Assembly: GCF_004010325.2 (NCBI RefSeq) | Contig: NZ_SADR02000001.1 | Span: 206,239 to 270,238 of the forward strand | Direction: 5' to 3' | Source of the DNA: Mesorhizobium sp. M00.F.Ca.ET.216.01.1.1 | Lineage (GTDB): Bacteria; Pseudomonadota; Alphaproteobacteria; Rhizobiales; Rhizobiaceae | DNA length: 64,000 bases | In this document: positions 1-8,647 of the stretch, one piece after another | Position numbering within the stretch: position 1 is the stretch's first letter | Layout of the letters: the number at the start of each line of letters is the position of its first letter | Translations under genes and position numbers: made by a program | The notes under the pieces: model-generated | What the model was told of the DNA's origin: nothing | The model's database searches: none | Seen by the model: only the letters and a program-made list of their open reading frames with translations

Positions 1-701
1 ACCGGCTGTTCTGGCTAACAATGGTGGTGATCGGCGCCGGGTTGCTGCTGCTCATGCTCAACGATTCCGCCGGCAGCACATTCGGCGTCGAGAACTACGA
101 TTTCAGCCGGCTAGTCTGGCTTGGTGCGTTCGCCATGCTCATCGGCGCCGGCTTGCTCCGGTCAGGTAGACCGTTGGGCGCCATGGCCCGCAATCTCGGC
201 CTCTGGGTCGCCATCGTGCTGGCACTGATCGCCGGTTACCAATACCGCTACGAGTTGCAGGATTTTGCCAGCCGGGTGACGGCGGGCCTTGTTCCCGGCA
301 GCCCGCTGGCACTGGGCGTGGAAGACGGCCATGCCACCGTCACCCTGGACAAGGCCGACAATGGCCATTTCGAAGCGCGGATCACGGTCAACGGCGCGCC
401 TGTCCGGACCGTGGTCGATACCGGCGCGACAAGCACCGTATTGACCGCGGAGGACGCGCTGGCGGCCGGGTTCAATTCAGCCGCACTCAACTTCACCATA
501 CCGGTCTCGACCGCCAACGGCATGACGCGAGCCGCTGCCGTGAAAACCAACCAGGTGGCGATCGGCGGTATCGTGCGCAAGGACATGCCCATCATGATCG
601 CGGCACCGGGCACGCTCGGCCAGAGCCTGCTCGGCATGAATTTCATCGGCTCGCTATCGGGCTTCGACGTGCGCGGCGATCGGATGGTCTTGCGGGACTA
701 G
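1..701 (+). CDS. Membrane-anchored retropepsin-like aspartic protease (TIGR02281 type), 5' end cut by window edge
   Basis: Two hydrophobic N-terminal segments are followed by a retropepsin-like domain. The catalytic motif is seen as VVDTGATSTVL, and a second conserved GxNFIG-like strand lies near the C terminus. This matches the small clan AA proteases of Alphaproteobacteria that sit in the inner membrane with the protease domain outside. The frame is open leftward through codons for R-L-F-W-L-T before the first ATG at 21. Related proteins often begin M-N-R-L-F-W, so I infer the true start is only a few bases outside the window. The substrate is unknown. It converges on dusA, 7 bases away. 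Confidence 0.8.
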   Translation, partial: RLFWLTMVVIGAGLLLLMLNDSAGSTFGVENYDFSRLVWLGAFAMLIGAGLLRSGRPLGAMARNLGLWVAIVLALIAGYQYRYELQDFASRVTAGLVPGSPLALGVEDGHATVTLDKADNGHFEARITVNGAPVRTVVDTGATSTVLTAEDALAAGFNSAALNFTIPVSTANGMTRAAAVKTNQVAIGGIVRKDMPIMIAAPGTLGQSLLGMNFIGSLSGFDVRGDRMVLRD

Positions 702-708
702 AGTTTTG

Positions 709-1746
709 TCACGCCGCTTCGGCGGCAGTCCCACCTAAATCGACTGCCGCGAAAGCCGCCTTCAGCACATCCGGTCCGGCGCCGGGCCTTGCGGCGTCGG
801 TCGACAGGATCTGCCGGTAGCGGCGAGCGCCGGGCAGGCCGTGGAACAGGCCGACCATGTGGCGGGTAACATGACCGAGCCGCCCGCCGCTCTCGATATG
901 GTGTGCCGCGTAATCCGCCATCGTATCGATCAGCGCGGCAAAATCGAACGCGCCGGGTTCGTCGCCAAAGAATGCAGCGTCGACACCAGCCAGGATGCCC
1001 GGCGTGTGGTAGGCAACGCGGCCGAGCATGGCGCCGTCGACATATTCGAGGTGCAGGAGTGCTTCTTTGAGAGATTGAATGCCGCCGTTGATGCCAATGA
1101 ATTCATTTGGTTTTCTGGCTTTAAGCCGATAGACCCTGCTATGGTCGAGCGGTGGGACGTCCCGGTTTTCCTTCGGGCTCAGCCCTTCAAGCCACGCCTT
1201 GCGGGCGTGCACCCAGAGCGCGTCGGCGCCGGCCGCGAAAACACCGTCTGCCAGCGCGTCGAGCGCAGGTTCCGGATCCTGTTCGTCGACACCAATGCGG
1301 CATTTGACGGTGACGGGAATTTTCACCGAGGCCTTCATCGCGGCAACGCAGTCGGCGACGAGAACCGGCGCCTTCATCAAGCAGGCGCCGAACGTACCCG
1401 ATTGGACGCGGTCCGACGGGCAGCCGACATTGAGGTTGATCTCGTCGTAGCCGAAGGCCTCGCCGATGCGCGCTGCCTCTGCAAGTTTTTGCGGATCGGA
1501 GCCGCCGAGCTGCAGTGCGACCGGATGCTCCGCATCATCGAAGCCGAGCAAGCGCTCGCGCGCGCCCTGGATGACCGCGTCGGCCACCACCATCTCAGTG
1601 TAGAGCAGCGCCCGGCGGGTCAGCTGGCGATGGAAGAACCGGCAATGCCGGTCCGTCCAGTCCATCATCGGTGCAATGGCAAGAACGCGCCCGTCGTAGA
1701 GGCCGCGCTTTCCGGCAAAGCCGCTATATCCGCCGTTCGGTTCCAT
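709..1746 (-). CDS. dusA: tRNA-dihydrouridine synthase A
   Basis: FMN-dependent enzyme that reduces uridines in the tRNA D-loop to dihydrouridine. The family signature is clear: IAPMMDWTDRHCR near the N terminus, LQLGGSDP, and the catalytic-cysteine segment NLNVGCPSDRVQSGTFGACLM. The length of 346 residues suits DusA. The frame stays open upstream to 1887, but residues before MEPNGGYSGF are Arg-rich and unlike the family. The ATG at 1746 is preceded by AGGAAG at short distance and is preferred. The + strand frame opposite it is a high-GC shadow. Confidence 0.9.
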   Translation of the reverse strand: MEPNGGYSGFAGKRGLYDGRVLAIAPMMDWTDRHCRFFHRQLTRRALLYTEMVVADAVIQGARERLLGFDDAEHPVALQLGGSDPQKLAEAARIGEAFGYDEINLNVGCPSDRVQSGTFGACLMKAPVLVADCVAAMKASVKIPVTVKCRIGVDEQDPEPALDALADGVFAAGADALWVHARKAWLEGLSPKENRDVPPLDHSRVYRLKARKPNEFIGINGGIQSLKEALLHLEYVDGAMLGRVAYHTPGILAGVDAAFFGDEPGAFDFAALIDTMADYAAHHIESGGRLGHVTRHMVGLFHGLPGARRYRQILSTDAARPGAGPDVLKAAFAAVDLGGTAAEAA

Positions 1747-1900
1747 CTTCCTGTTTCGTACCTTCGCAGAGCCCGAGCCCCGGCGCCTTCCGCTTCTGCC
1801 AACCATATGGTGGCGAAGAGGCGCTAACGGAACCGCCGCATATACAGCGCAAATCAGGATTAGGCGAGACGTGGAAGCGGCCTTCACAACGTCTTCGTGC

Positions 1901-2822
1901 TCATTCTGTCACCGTGAGAACAGCCTTGCCGCTGATGCTGCGCTGCCGAAGTGCATTCAGGGCTTGAGCAACGTCCCGCCACGAAACAGTCAGGGCAACA
2001 CGAGCTTCTAGCCGACCGCCAGCGAGCAACGCGAGCAGTGAACCCGATGTCAGCGCCGACATCCGGACCGGAGGTGTAGTACGCGAAGCTTTGAAGCCGA
2101 GCTCCTTCATGGCCCGGGACGAATTGACGGAACCCAACGGGCGTCAGCTCGCCGCTGCTTGTGCCGAACATGACGATGGTTCCACCGGGCGCAATGCGCT
2201 CGATCGCATGTGCGAGGCTTTCGCCGCCGACCGATTCGGTGATCAGCGAGAATGGCCCTTCGGCCAGCTCGATCGACGCGACGACCTCATCGGCTCCAAG
2301 ATCACGCAGATCGCTGACGTACCGGTCAGCCGCGACAGCAGTCACTGATGCTCCTTGCTGGCGGGCTATCTGAATTTGGAAGCGACCGACCGCGCCGCTT
2401 GCGCCCGCGATCAAGATCCGCTGGTCGGCCAGGTCGCCGCCGTGGCGAAGCGTCCGCAACGCGGTCGTACCTGCGACCGGGAGCGTGGCGGCGGCAACGA
2501 AACTGACGTCGTCCGGAAGAATGGCGAGATGATCGGTTGGAATCGCCACACGCTCTGCCCATCCGGCCTCGTCGACCAAACCTACAACCCGAGCGCCGAC
2601 GGCTGGACCGGACCCATTAGCTGCCGCCTGCTCGACCACGCCGGCGACGTCCTGCCCCGGAATCCAACCATTCGGCCGGATAGCAACCAGCCGCAGTTCG
2701 CCTCGGTTCAACGAGGTTGCGCGAACCGCTATCAGGGCCTCGTTTGGGGCCGGATGGGGCTCGCCGACCTCGATGATCTTCAACCTGGTCGTGCTGTCTG
2801 AAGAGATTGCCAGGGCAAGCAA
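1901..2822 (-). pseudogene. Zinc-binding dehydrogenase / NADPH:quinone oxidoreductase, frameshifted
   Basis: MDR-superfamily oxidoreductase with a GroES-like N-terminal domain (GWIPGQDVAGVVE) and a Rossmann domain (ILIAGASGAVGRFQIQIA). The start is a TTG at 2822 with AAGGAG eight bases upstream. From about 2043-2046 the reading frame leaves the family pattern. The family-like C terminus (SLLALLAGGRLEARV...GKAVLTVTE, stop at 1901) continues in another frame, so one extra base in the G run at this point would explain it. The uninterrupted frame instead runs to 1884 with a Cys/Arg-rich unrelated tail. It is divergent from the AraC gene, which may have regulated it. This is a real lesion or a base-call error; the sequence alone cannot decide. 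Confidence 0.7.
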
Positions 2823-2926
2823 AGGACGGTCTCCTTGCTGCGAGTGGGTGCATACAAGAAGTCTAAGCCTTTTGCTGATCGAAGAATTCAGATATTATGT
2901 CGTCTGATCACTGAAAACAGTCAATC

Positions 2927-3739
2927 ATGCGACAGCCTCTCCGCTACCCATGGTTCAATTTCGATGTGGACGACGTGCTGGCGCCGGTAGTTGCCGTCCG
3001 CATCGACGTCCCCGATACCAAAGTGGAGGCGCCCGATCATCATCACCGCAAGGGGCAGCTCGTCTTCGCGCTGGCGGGTGGCGTCATTTGTCGAGTTTCG
3101 AGCGGTCTGTGGATGGTACCGCCACATTGCGCAGTGTGGATCCCGGGCGGCATGAAGCACAGCAATATCGCGACCGCTAATGCCCAAATGTTCTTCGTCT
3201 ACATCGAGCCGGGAGCCGCCGAACTTCCGAACCGGTGCTGCACGCTCTTGATCTCACCATTGCTGCGCGAATTGATCGTCGAGCTATCCGATCGCGTAGA
3301 GGATCACGACGGAAGGGGTGACCTGTTGACGAGGTTGCTGCTGGTCGAAGTGCTGCGCATGCCCGTCCAGCAGCTTCATCTGCCGATGTCGTCCGAGCCG
3401 CGCTTGAGGCGGATCGCCGATGCATTGGCTAAAGACCCTGCCGACCGGAGCACCCTCGCGCAATGGTCCAATCGCGTCGCGCTCAGCGAAAGCAGTCTCG
3501 CACGCCTCGTGGTGAAGGAGACAGGGCTGACCTTTGGCCGCTGGCGCCAGCAACTGCACCTGATCGTCGCCATACGAGAGCTGGCCACAGGTGCAAGCGT
3601 CCAGCAGGTTTCGGCCGATCTCGGTTATGAATCCGTCACGGCCTTCATTACCATGTTCAAGAAAGCGCTTGGGAAGTCCCCCGGAAAGTATCTCAGCGAT
3701 GTTTCGCGAAATAGCGGCTTTGGATTCGTCGTTGATTGA
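2927..3739 (+). CDS. AraC family transcriptional regulator
   Basis: 270 residues. The N-terminal half looks like a cupin sensor (HHHRKGQLVFALAGG and VWIPGGMKH), of the type in AraC regulators that bind small effectors. The C-terminal AraC DNA-binding domain has two helix-turn-helix units; the second reads VQQVSADLGYESVTAFITMFKKALGKSPGKYL, the usual AraC signature. It is transcribed divergently from the frameshifted quinone oxidoreductase, with about 100 bases between the starts, so that gene is the likely target. No strong Shine-Dalgarno sequence precedes the ATG. The effector cannot be read from the sequence. Confidence 0.85.
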   Translation: MRQPLRYPWFNFDVDDVLAPVVAVRIDVPDTKVEAPDHHHRKGQLVFALAGGVICRVSSGLWMVPPHCAVWIPGGMKHSNIATANAQMFFVYIEPGAAELPNRCCTLLISPLLRELIVELSDRVEDHDGRGDLLTRLLLVEVLRMPVQQLHLPMSSEPRLRRIADALAKDPADRSTLAQWSNRVALSESSLARLVVKETGLTFGRWRQQLHLIVAIRELATGASVQQVSADLGYESVTAFITMFKKALGKSPGKYLSDVSRNSGFGFVVD

Positions 3740-4173
3740 TGCACGGCTCGCCGAGAAAGCGGCAAATCAAGTTTCCAATAATGTCACTTAACGTTCACCA
3801 ACCATCCAAATGAGAAGTTGCAGTGGACGCCCCGTTTCGCGTTCGTGTTTTGCCGCCTGTTAGCGTTGATTAGCGGGAAACCAACGCTATGCCCTCAATA
3901 GCGCTCGCGTAGTAGGGTTTCACGAGAATGTCTCCGTCGAATGCGTATCTGCAAGAAGCAGAATTGCCGAACGATCGCGAATTTCACGGCCTCGCCGCCA
4001 TCACACGGACGGACATCCCAGCTCGCCTTGACCGGTAGTTCGTACTGAACCTCAGCACAGGTGGTATTGTCAGCGGACGGATTCTCGACGCGCGAATGCG
4101 CTGGCGTGGACTTTCGCAGTGCCGACGATCGCCGGCGGGAAAGTCCGCTTCGAGGTGGAACACTACGCTGTTG
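3740..4173. other. Intergenic region without a supportable gene
   Basis: About 430 bases between the AraC gene and the ABC exporter ATPase, whose 3' ends converge. Short open frames exist (for example 3984-4250 on the minus strand), but none resembles a protein family or has a ribosome-binding site. The AT-richer part near 3760-3870 could hold terminators, but I see no convincing stem followed by a T run. Confidence 0.5.
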
Positions 4174-4845
4174 TCACTCGATCTTCCCGTCGACGATATG
4201 AATGCGGCGGTCCATGCGCGCCGCCATGTCGAGGTCATGCGTAACCGCAACGACCGTCTTGCCGCGCTCGTGCACCAGGCTCTTCAGGATTGTGAAGACC
4301 TGTTCGGAACTCTTGCTGTCGAGATTTCCCGTCGGCTCGTCGGCTAGGATAAGCGGCGGGTCGTTGGCGAGCGAACGTGCCACGGCGACGCGCTGACGCT
4401 GGCCGCCCGAGAGCTGGTCGGGCCGCTTGTCGAGATGTTCGCCGAGCCCGAGCGATGAAAGCAGCTCACCGGCACGCTCGCGCATTTCAGGCCGCGCCAG
4501 CCGGCCAAGCTTGCGCATCGGTATTTCGACATTTTCGCGCGCCGTGAACTCCGGCAGCAGAAAATGAAACTGGAACACAAAGCCCAGCGTCGAAAGCCTG
4601 GTCTGCGCCCGCTCCCTTTCATTCATCGGCGCGGCGTCGCGGCCACCTATTCTCAACGTGCCACTGGTCGGCCGGTCGAGCAGCCCGAGCAGATAGAGCA
4701 GCGAGGACTTGCCGGAGCCGGAGGGACCGGTGACGGCGACGAATTCCTTCTCGTCGATCGTCAGCGTGATGTCCTTGACCAGCGTGACTGGAACCGTTTC
4801 GGGCAACACGCGCGTCAGTTTCTCGGTCTCGATGAGCACGCTCAT
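4174..4845 (-). CDS. ABC exporter ATP-binding protein (MacB/LolD type)
   Basis: 223-residue ATPase with Walker A (GPSGSGKSSLLYLLG), signature LSGGQRQRVAVARSLA, Walker B (LILADEPTGNLDS) and switch His (VVAVTHD). The LDRPTSGTLRIGG spacing is typical of the MacB/LolD subfamily, which drives FtsX-like permeases to move lipids, lipoproteins or toxic compounds from the inner membrane. Its ATG overlaps the permease stop by four bases, indicating translational coupling. It is the last gene of the adaptor-permease-ATPase operon. The substrate is unknown. Confidence 0.9.
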   Translation of the reverse strand: MSVLIETEKLTRVLPETVPVTLVKDITLTIDEKEFVAVTGPSGSGKSSLLYLLGLLDRPTSGTLRIGGRDAAPMNERERAQTRLSTLGFVFQFHFLLPEFTARENVEIPMRKLGRLARPEMRERAGELLSSLGLGEHLDKRPDQLSGGQRQRVAVARSLANDPPLILADEPTGNLDSKSSEQVFTILKSLVHERGKTVVAVTHDLDMAARMDRRIHIVDGKIE

Positions 4846-6083
4846 GTCGCGCCTCTGATGATGTCGACGGGATTGAGGCGCGCTGCACGGCGCGCCGGCA
4901 GGTAGCCGGCCACCGCCGCCGAGCCGAGGGCAAAAGCCGAGGCGACGATGTAGTGGATCAGGCTCCAGGCGATCGGCAACCGGGTCATCTCCTGGCCGGT
5001 GGCGGCGATCTCGAATCGCACCAGCGACAGCGCATAGACCATGGAGAAGCCGAGCAGCCAGCCGAGCGCGGAGCCGGCGGCGCCGATCGCCACGCCTTCC
5101 AGCAGGAACAGCTGGCGCATGTCGGCCTCCGGGAAGCCAAGCGACTTCATGATTGCGATGTCGCGCGCCTTCTCGTGGGTGATGGTGGAGACGATGTTGT
5201 AGATGCCGAAGCCGGCGACCAGCATGATCGCGCCGACGACGGTGTACATGATGACGTTGCGCACCACGAGCGCTTCGAGGATCGATTCATTCGCCTCTTG
5301 CCACGCCACGGCCTTGTAGCCGAGCTCGGCCTCGGCGCGGTGCGCCACCGCGGGAGCGCGGTTCGGATCGTCGAGCTTGATGCGGATCTCATTGATGGCA
5401 TTCGGCCGCGCGGAGAGGATTTGCGCGTTCTTCAAAAGCACATAGGCTTCGCCTTCGTCGCGCGCGGTGGTCCCGGTGTGGAACAGGCCGGCGATCTTGA
5501 AGTTGCGCGTCAACCCTTGCGAGGAGACCGCCGTTATGGTGTCGCCGAACCCGGCACCAAGCCGGTTCGCCATTGTGTCGCCGATGAGCACGTTGTTGCC
5601 GCCGGCGGCAAGCGCCGAAAAGCTGCCCTTGACGAAGTTTCCGACAACAGGCGAAACGCCCGGCTCGTGCTGCGGATCGACCCCGATGATCGCAGCGCTC
5701 ACTTCGCGGCTGGAGTAGCGTACCACCCCTTGCGTCTTGAGGCTTGCCGCGAACCGGCCGGGAATCCAGCCCTCGAGCCAGGAGGTCGCGGCAGTCGGGT
5801 TGATGATGCCGCGGCGATCATCGCGCGGCCTGAGCCCGGAGATCGCGACGGTCTCGAAGGCATTCTCAGCCGGCTGGTGGCGGGCGGTGCGCTGCTCGTC
5901 AGTGATGTCGACATGCGGCATCGTATCGACGAGCTGCCTGACGAAATCGTCCTGCCCGCCCTGCATAAGCGCCGCCATGGCGATGGAGAAGCCGACACCG
6001 ACCGCAACGCCGATCACGGCGACGAGCGTCTGGCGGCCACGGCCAGCAATGTGGGTGACGGCGATGTCGAAGATGAGCGGCAT
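4842..6083 (-). CDS. ABC exporter permease, FtsX/MacB family
   Basis: 413-residue membrane protein with one N-terminal helix, a large periplasmic MacB-like domain (about residues 40-270) and three C-terminal helices (MYTVVGAIMLVAGFGIYNIV onward). This is the FtsX-type permease layout. The motif ARDIAIMKSLGF before the last helices matches the ATPase-coupling segment of LolC/MacB permeases. An AGGAGCG ribosome-binding site lies upstream of the ATG at 6083. It sits between the HlyD-like adaptor (7-base gap) and the ATPase (4-base overlap). Confidence 0.9.
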   Translation of the reverse strand: MPLIFDIAVTHIAGRGRQTLVAVIGVAVGVGFSIAMAALMQGGQDDFVRQLVDTMPHVDITDEQRTARHQPAENAFETVAISGLRPRDDRRGIINPTAATSWLEGWIPGRFAASLKTQGVVRYSSREVSAAIIGVDPQHEPGVSPVVGNFVKGSFSALAAGGNNVLIGDTMANRLGAGFGDTITAVSSQGLTRNFKIAGLFHTGTTARDEGEAYVLLKNAQILSARPNAINEIRIKLDDPNRAPAVAHRAEAELGYKAVAWQEANESILEALVVRNVIMYTVVGAIMLVAGFGIYNIVSTITHEKARDIAIMKSLGFPEADMRQLFLLEGVAIGAAGSALGWLLGFSMVYALSLVRFEIAATGQEMTRLPIAWSLIHYIVASAFALGSAAVAGYLPARRAARLNPVDIIRGAT

Positions 6084-6090
6084 CGTTTGC

Positions 6091-7098
6091 TTATCGCTCC
6101 TGGGCGGCGGCGACGCTCACGCGCCCCTCGTCGGCGAGGTCGGCGGGATAGGGCGAGATGATGCGAGCTTTCTCGTCGACGCCTGACAGGACCTCGACGC
6201 CGTTGGTGCCGCGAATGCCCGTCCGGATTTCACGCCGCAAGGCCTTGCCGCCCTCGACTGTGAACACCTTGTTGCCTTGGATTGCAACGGATGGGACCAG
6301 CAGTGCATTTTTCGAGACGCGGATGATGATATTCACGTCGGTCGACATGCCGATCCGCAGCGGCGTGTTGTCCGGCAGCCGGAAGCGGACACGATAGGTC
6401 TTCGTCACCGGATCGCCCTTGGGGGTGATGCTGTCGACCACCGCCTCAAGATTCTCCTGAAGGAACGCATCAGCCTTGAGCAGCGCGCGCTGGCCGACCT
6501 CGACCCGGGGTATGTCCTCCTCGTTGACCTCGGCGACGACCAGTAGCGGCTTCGGCTCGCCGACCCAAAACAACATCGTGCCGAGCTCGGCGACCTCGCC
6601 CACCTCGCCGTCCTGTCTGAGCACGACACCGGCGCTCGGCGCACGCAGAATGTAGGTTTCGAGCCGTGCCTTCTGTCCGACGACCAGCGCTTCGATCTGG
6701 CCAAGCTCGCTCTGCGCACGATCGAGCGCCTGCTGGCTCGCCGCATTCCTTTCCGCAAGCACACTCAGCCGCCGAAATTCCTCGCTGGCAAGCGACTGAC
6801 GCGCCTCGAGCTCGCCAAGCGCCGCCCGTGCCTCACTGTCGTCGAGCCTGGCGAGTACGTCGCCCTGTGCAACCCTCGCCCCTTCGCAATTGCATTGCCA
6901 GACGATCCTCTCGCGGACCACGGGGGCCACCTTGGCCCAGGTTCGCGGCTCGACCGAGCCGCTGGCGTAAACGATTTCCGCCGCGTCGCCGTGCCGTAGC
7001 GTCACGACCGAAACCTTGGCCGGCTGCCATAGATACCAGGCGATGAAGCCGGCTGCCGCGACAAGCGCGATGCCGATGATCCAGCGTGTCAGCCGCAA
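6091..7098 (-). CDS. HlyD-family periplasmic adaptor of the ABC exporter
   Basis: 335 residues: one N-terminal helix (WIIGIALVAAAGFIAWYLW), a lipoyl/barrel-sandwich segment (VYASGSVEPRTWAKV), a coiled-coil hairpin (about residues 85-145) and a second half-lipoyl motif (LRAPSAGVVLRQDGEVGEV). This is the membrane-fusion-protein layout. The start is a TTG at 7098, supported by GGGAGAG five bases upstream. It is the first gene of the exporter operon and lies opposite the TetR gene. A perfect dyad at 7153-7171 sits 55-73 bases upstream and is the likely control site. Confidence 0.88.
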   Translation of the reverse strand: MRLTRWIIGIALVAAAGFIAWYLWQPAKVSVVTLRHGDAAEIVYASGSVEPRTWAKVAPVVRERIVWQCNCEGARVAQGDVLARLDDSEARAALGELEARQSLASEEFRRLSVLAERNAASQQALDRAQSELGQIEALVVGQKARLETYILRAPSAGVVLRQDGEVGEVAELGTMLFWVGEPKPLLVVAEVNEEDIPRVEVGQRALLKADAFLQENLEAVVDSITPKGDPVTKTYRVRFRLPDNTPLRIGMSTDVNIIIRVSKNALLVPSVAIQGNKVFTVEGGKALRREIRTGIRGTNGVEVLSGVDEKARIISPYPADLADEGRVSVAAAQER

Positions 7099-7152
7099 GA
7101 AACTCTCCCAGCATGATCGAATCCGAACGTCGCGGGACTAGAGATATAGCAT

Positions 7153-7171
7153 TAGACCGACCGTCGGTCTA
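7153..7171. promoter_or_regulatory. Perfect 19-bp dyad, probable TetR operator
   Basis: TAGACCGAC-C-GTCGGTCTA is a perfect inverted repeat with nine-base arms around one central base. It lies between the divergent hlyD-like and TetR genes. On the minus strand it overlaps a plausible promoter, with TATAT-like bases just downstream. TetR proteins bind dyads of this length, so this is the expected site for autoregulation and exporter repression. That role is inferred from position and symmetry. Confidence 0.75.
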
Positions 7172-7240
7172 TAAAAGTTGCACAAAGAAACGGTTCGTGC
7201 TCCTCTTACCCGACCTAAGCCATGCTCAGTGAGGATCGAT

Positions 7241-7933
7241 TTGCCTCGAGTGATAAAGCAGCCTGAGATACGATCCGCCGAGCTTCTCGACTGTGCCCAG
7301 CGGCTGTTCTTCGAGCGTGGCTACGACAATACGACGGTGAACGACATCATTCGCGAGGCTGGTCTGTCGAAGGGCGCGTTCTATCACTACTTCGCATCGA
7401 AGGAGGCCCTGCTGGAGGCGCTCGCCGCACGCCTCGCACGTGACAGCCTTGCCGAACTGCAGCCTGTGCTCAACGACCCGTCACTTGATGGGATTGGCCG
7501 GCTCAATGCGCTCTTTGCCGGCTCGCGACGGTTGAACGTCGAGCTTGCGCCGCAATTGCGCAAGACGTTCTTCGTCCTGTTCCGGCCCGAGAACCTTGCC
7601 CTCTTCCACAGGGTCGACCAGGCGGCCAGGGAACTGGCCGTGCCGATAATCACCGATCTGCTCAGGAAAGGAAGCGAGGAAGGCATTCTCGATGTGCCCG
7701 ACCCTGAGGCTTTCGCCGAGATGTTCCTGCAGCTGCGGCTGATCTTTCGGGATGTAATGTACCGCGCCTTGCTGAAGGCCGAACAAGGCAATATCGACGA
7801 AGCAGTGCGGCTGCTCGACGACCGGTTGCGGCTCTACGGCATCGCGATCGACCGGCTCTTGAAGTTGCCCGATGGAACGATAGAAGCGGTGCAACCGGGT
7901 TTTTCCCGGGCCTTCCTCAAAGCAGGTCCGTGA
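7241..7933 (+). CDS. TetR family transcriptional regulator of the adjacent ABC exporter
   Basis: The N-terminal helix-turn-helix is canonical for TetR: RSAELLDCAQRLFFERGYD, then VNDIIREAGLSKGAFYHYFASKEAL. The C-terminal ligand-binding domain is not assignable to a ligand. The frame opens at 7178 (also a TTG), but the TTG at 7241 follows GTGAGGA at good spacing and gives a family-like N terminus; a GTG at 7229 is the other option. It is divergent from the adaptor-permease-ATPase operon across the 19-bp dyad, so it probably represses that operon and itself. Confidence 0.85.
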   Translation: MPRVIKQPEIRSAELLDCAQRLFFERGYDNTTVNDIIREAGLSKGAFYHYFASKEALLEALAARLARDSLAELQPVLNDPSLDGIGRLNALFAGSRRLNVELAPQLRKTFFVLFRPENLALFHRVDQAARELAVPIITDLLRKGSEEGILDVPDPEAFAEMFLQLRLIFRDVMYRALLKAEQGNIDEAVRLLDDRLRLYGIAIDRLLKLPDGTIEAVQPGFSRAFLKAGP

Positions 7934-8008
7934 CCCAAACAATCACCATCGTCGGCGGCGTCCCGCTATGACGCAACCGTCAAAATGCAGAAACAACCGG
8001 ATCGGCGT

Positions 8009-8311
8009 TTATCGCCTCAGCGCGTATACGTTATCCCTAGCGTCGCCGCCTATCGGCAGTGCCATGTCGTCGTCAAGCAGACGAGTGATGCGAGCAAAGC
8101 CCGTAAAGGCCTTCCTCGCTTCCTCGGCCGACATCCGGCCAGCCATGGCCGCGGAGCAGCAATTCAGGGCGCATTGATAGACAGGCCCGCGCCGTCCTGT
8201 TGGCCATTTCCGCAAGAACGCCATCGCTTCGGCAACACTGTCCACTTCTTCCACAGGCTGATCCGCCCCGTGCGAAATCCGCACCGGCGTAAAGAATTGC
8301 AAGCGGTCCAT
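8009..8311 (-). CDS. DUF982 domain protein
   Basis: A 100-residue protein with the DUF982 pattern: F-x-P-V-R-I near the start, VDSVAEAMAFLRKWP, a G-P-V-Y-x-x-A-L-x-x-C segment, then SAEEARKAFTGFA. DUF982 proteins are small, abundant in rhizobia, often multicopy and of unknown function. It is isolated, with the TetR gene converging on its 3' end and the permease gene divergent. No clear promoter was identified. Confidence 0.8.
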   Translation of the reverse strand: MDRLQFFTPVRISHGADQPVEEVDSVAEAMAFLRKWPTGRRGPVYQCALNCCSAAMAGRMSAEEARKAFTGFARITRLLDDDMALPIGGDARDNVYALRR

Positions 8312-8647
8312 CGTTTACCTCCCGGTCGATCGCCTCCGCTCGATCGAACCGCATTAAACTCCCAATTGGCCATTTTGTGCCAGAGAAAAATCGCCCACTG
8401 CTAAAAAGTGACCAAACGGAAAGCCATCCGGGCTTTAGGTCTCTCTGCGATATCGGCCGATACTCGAATCATCGACATGTCAAAACGTCAACGGCAATCC
8501 ATTTGGCCGCGCCGATAAGCGTGGTTCTCGTTGAATGTCTTTAAGGCCAAAGCCGGCGAGTGGATCGCTTGCCGGTTCCCTTGCGTCAGGCCTAACCTGC
8601 ACTGCCAACGTGTGGGGCACGTGCGGCAATCAAGGGGAGGACTTAGC
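8312..8647. other. Divergent promoter region between DUF982 gene and NCS1 permease
   Basis: 336 bases between two divergent genes. It is AT-richer than its surroundings near 8345-8410, as expected for a promoter region. The last 60 bases contain GTGGGGCAC-GTGCGGCAATC and the AGGGGAGG ribosome-binding site of the permease gene. No protein-like frame is seen: a continuous frame from 8531 reads into the permease but gives residues unlike the family. Confidence 0.4.

Noticed and set aside
841-1827. Long plus-strand open frame opposite dusA
   Set aside because: Arg/Ala-rich shadow of a high-GC gene; no family resemblance, and dusA motifs are unmistakable on the other strand.
3984-4250. 88-codon minus-strand frame in the intergenic region
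   Set aside because: No ribosome-binding site, no family resemblance, and it overlaps the end of the ABC ATPase gene.
4953-6161. 402-codon plus-strand frame opposite the ABC permease
   Set aside because: Composition is that of an antisense shadow, and the permease with its overlaps explains the region.
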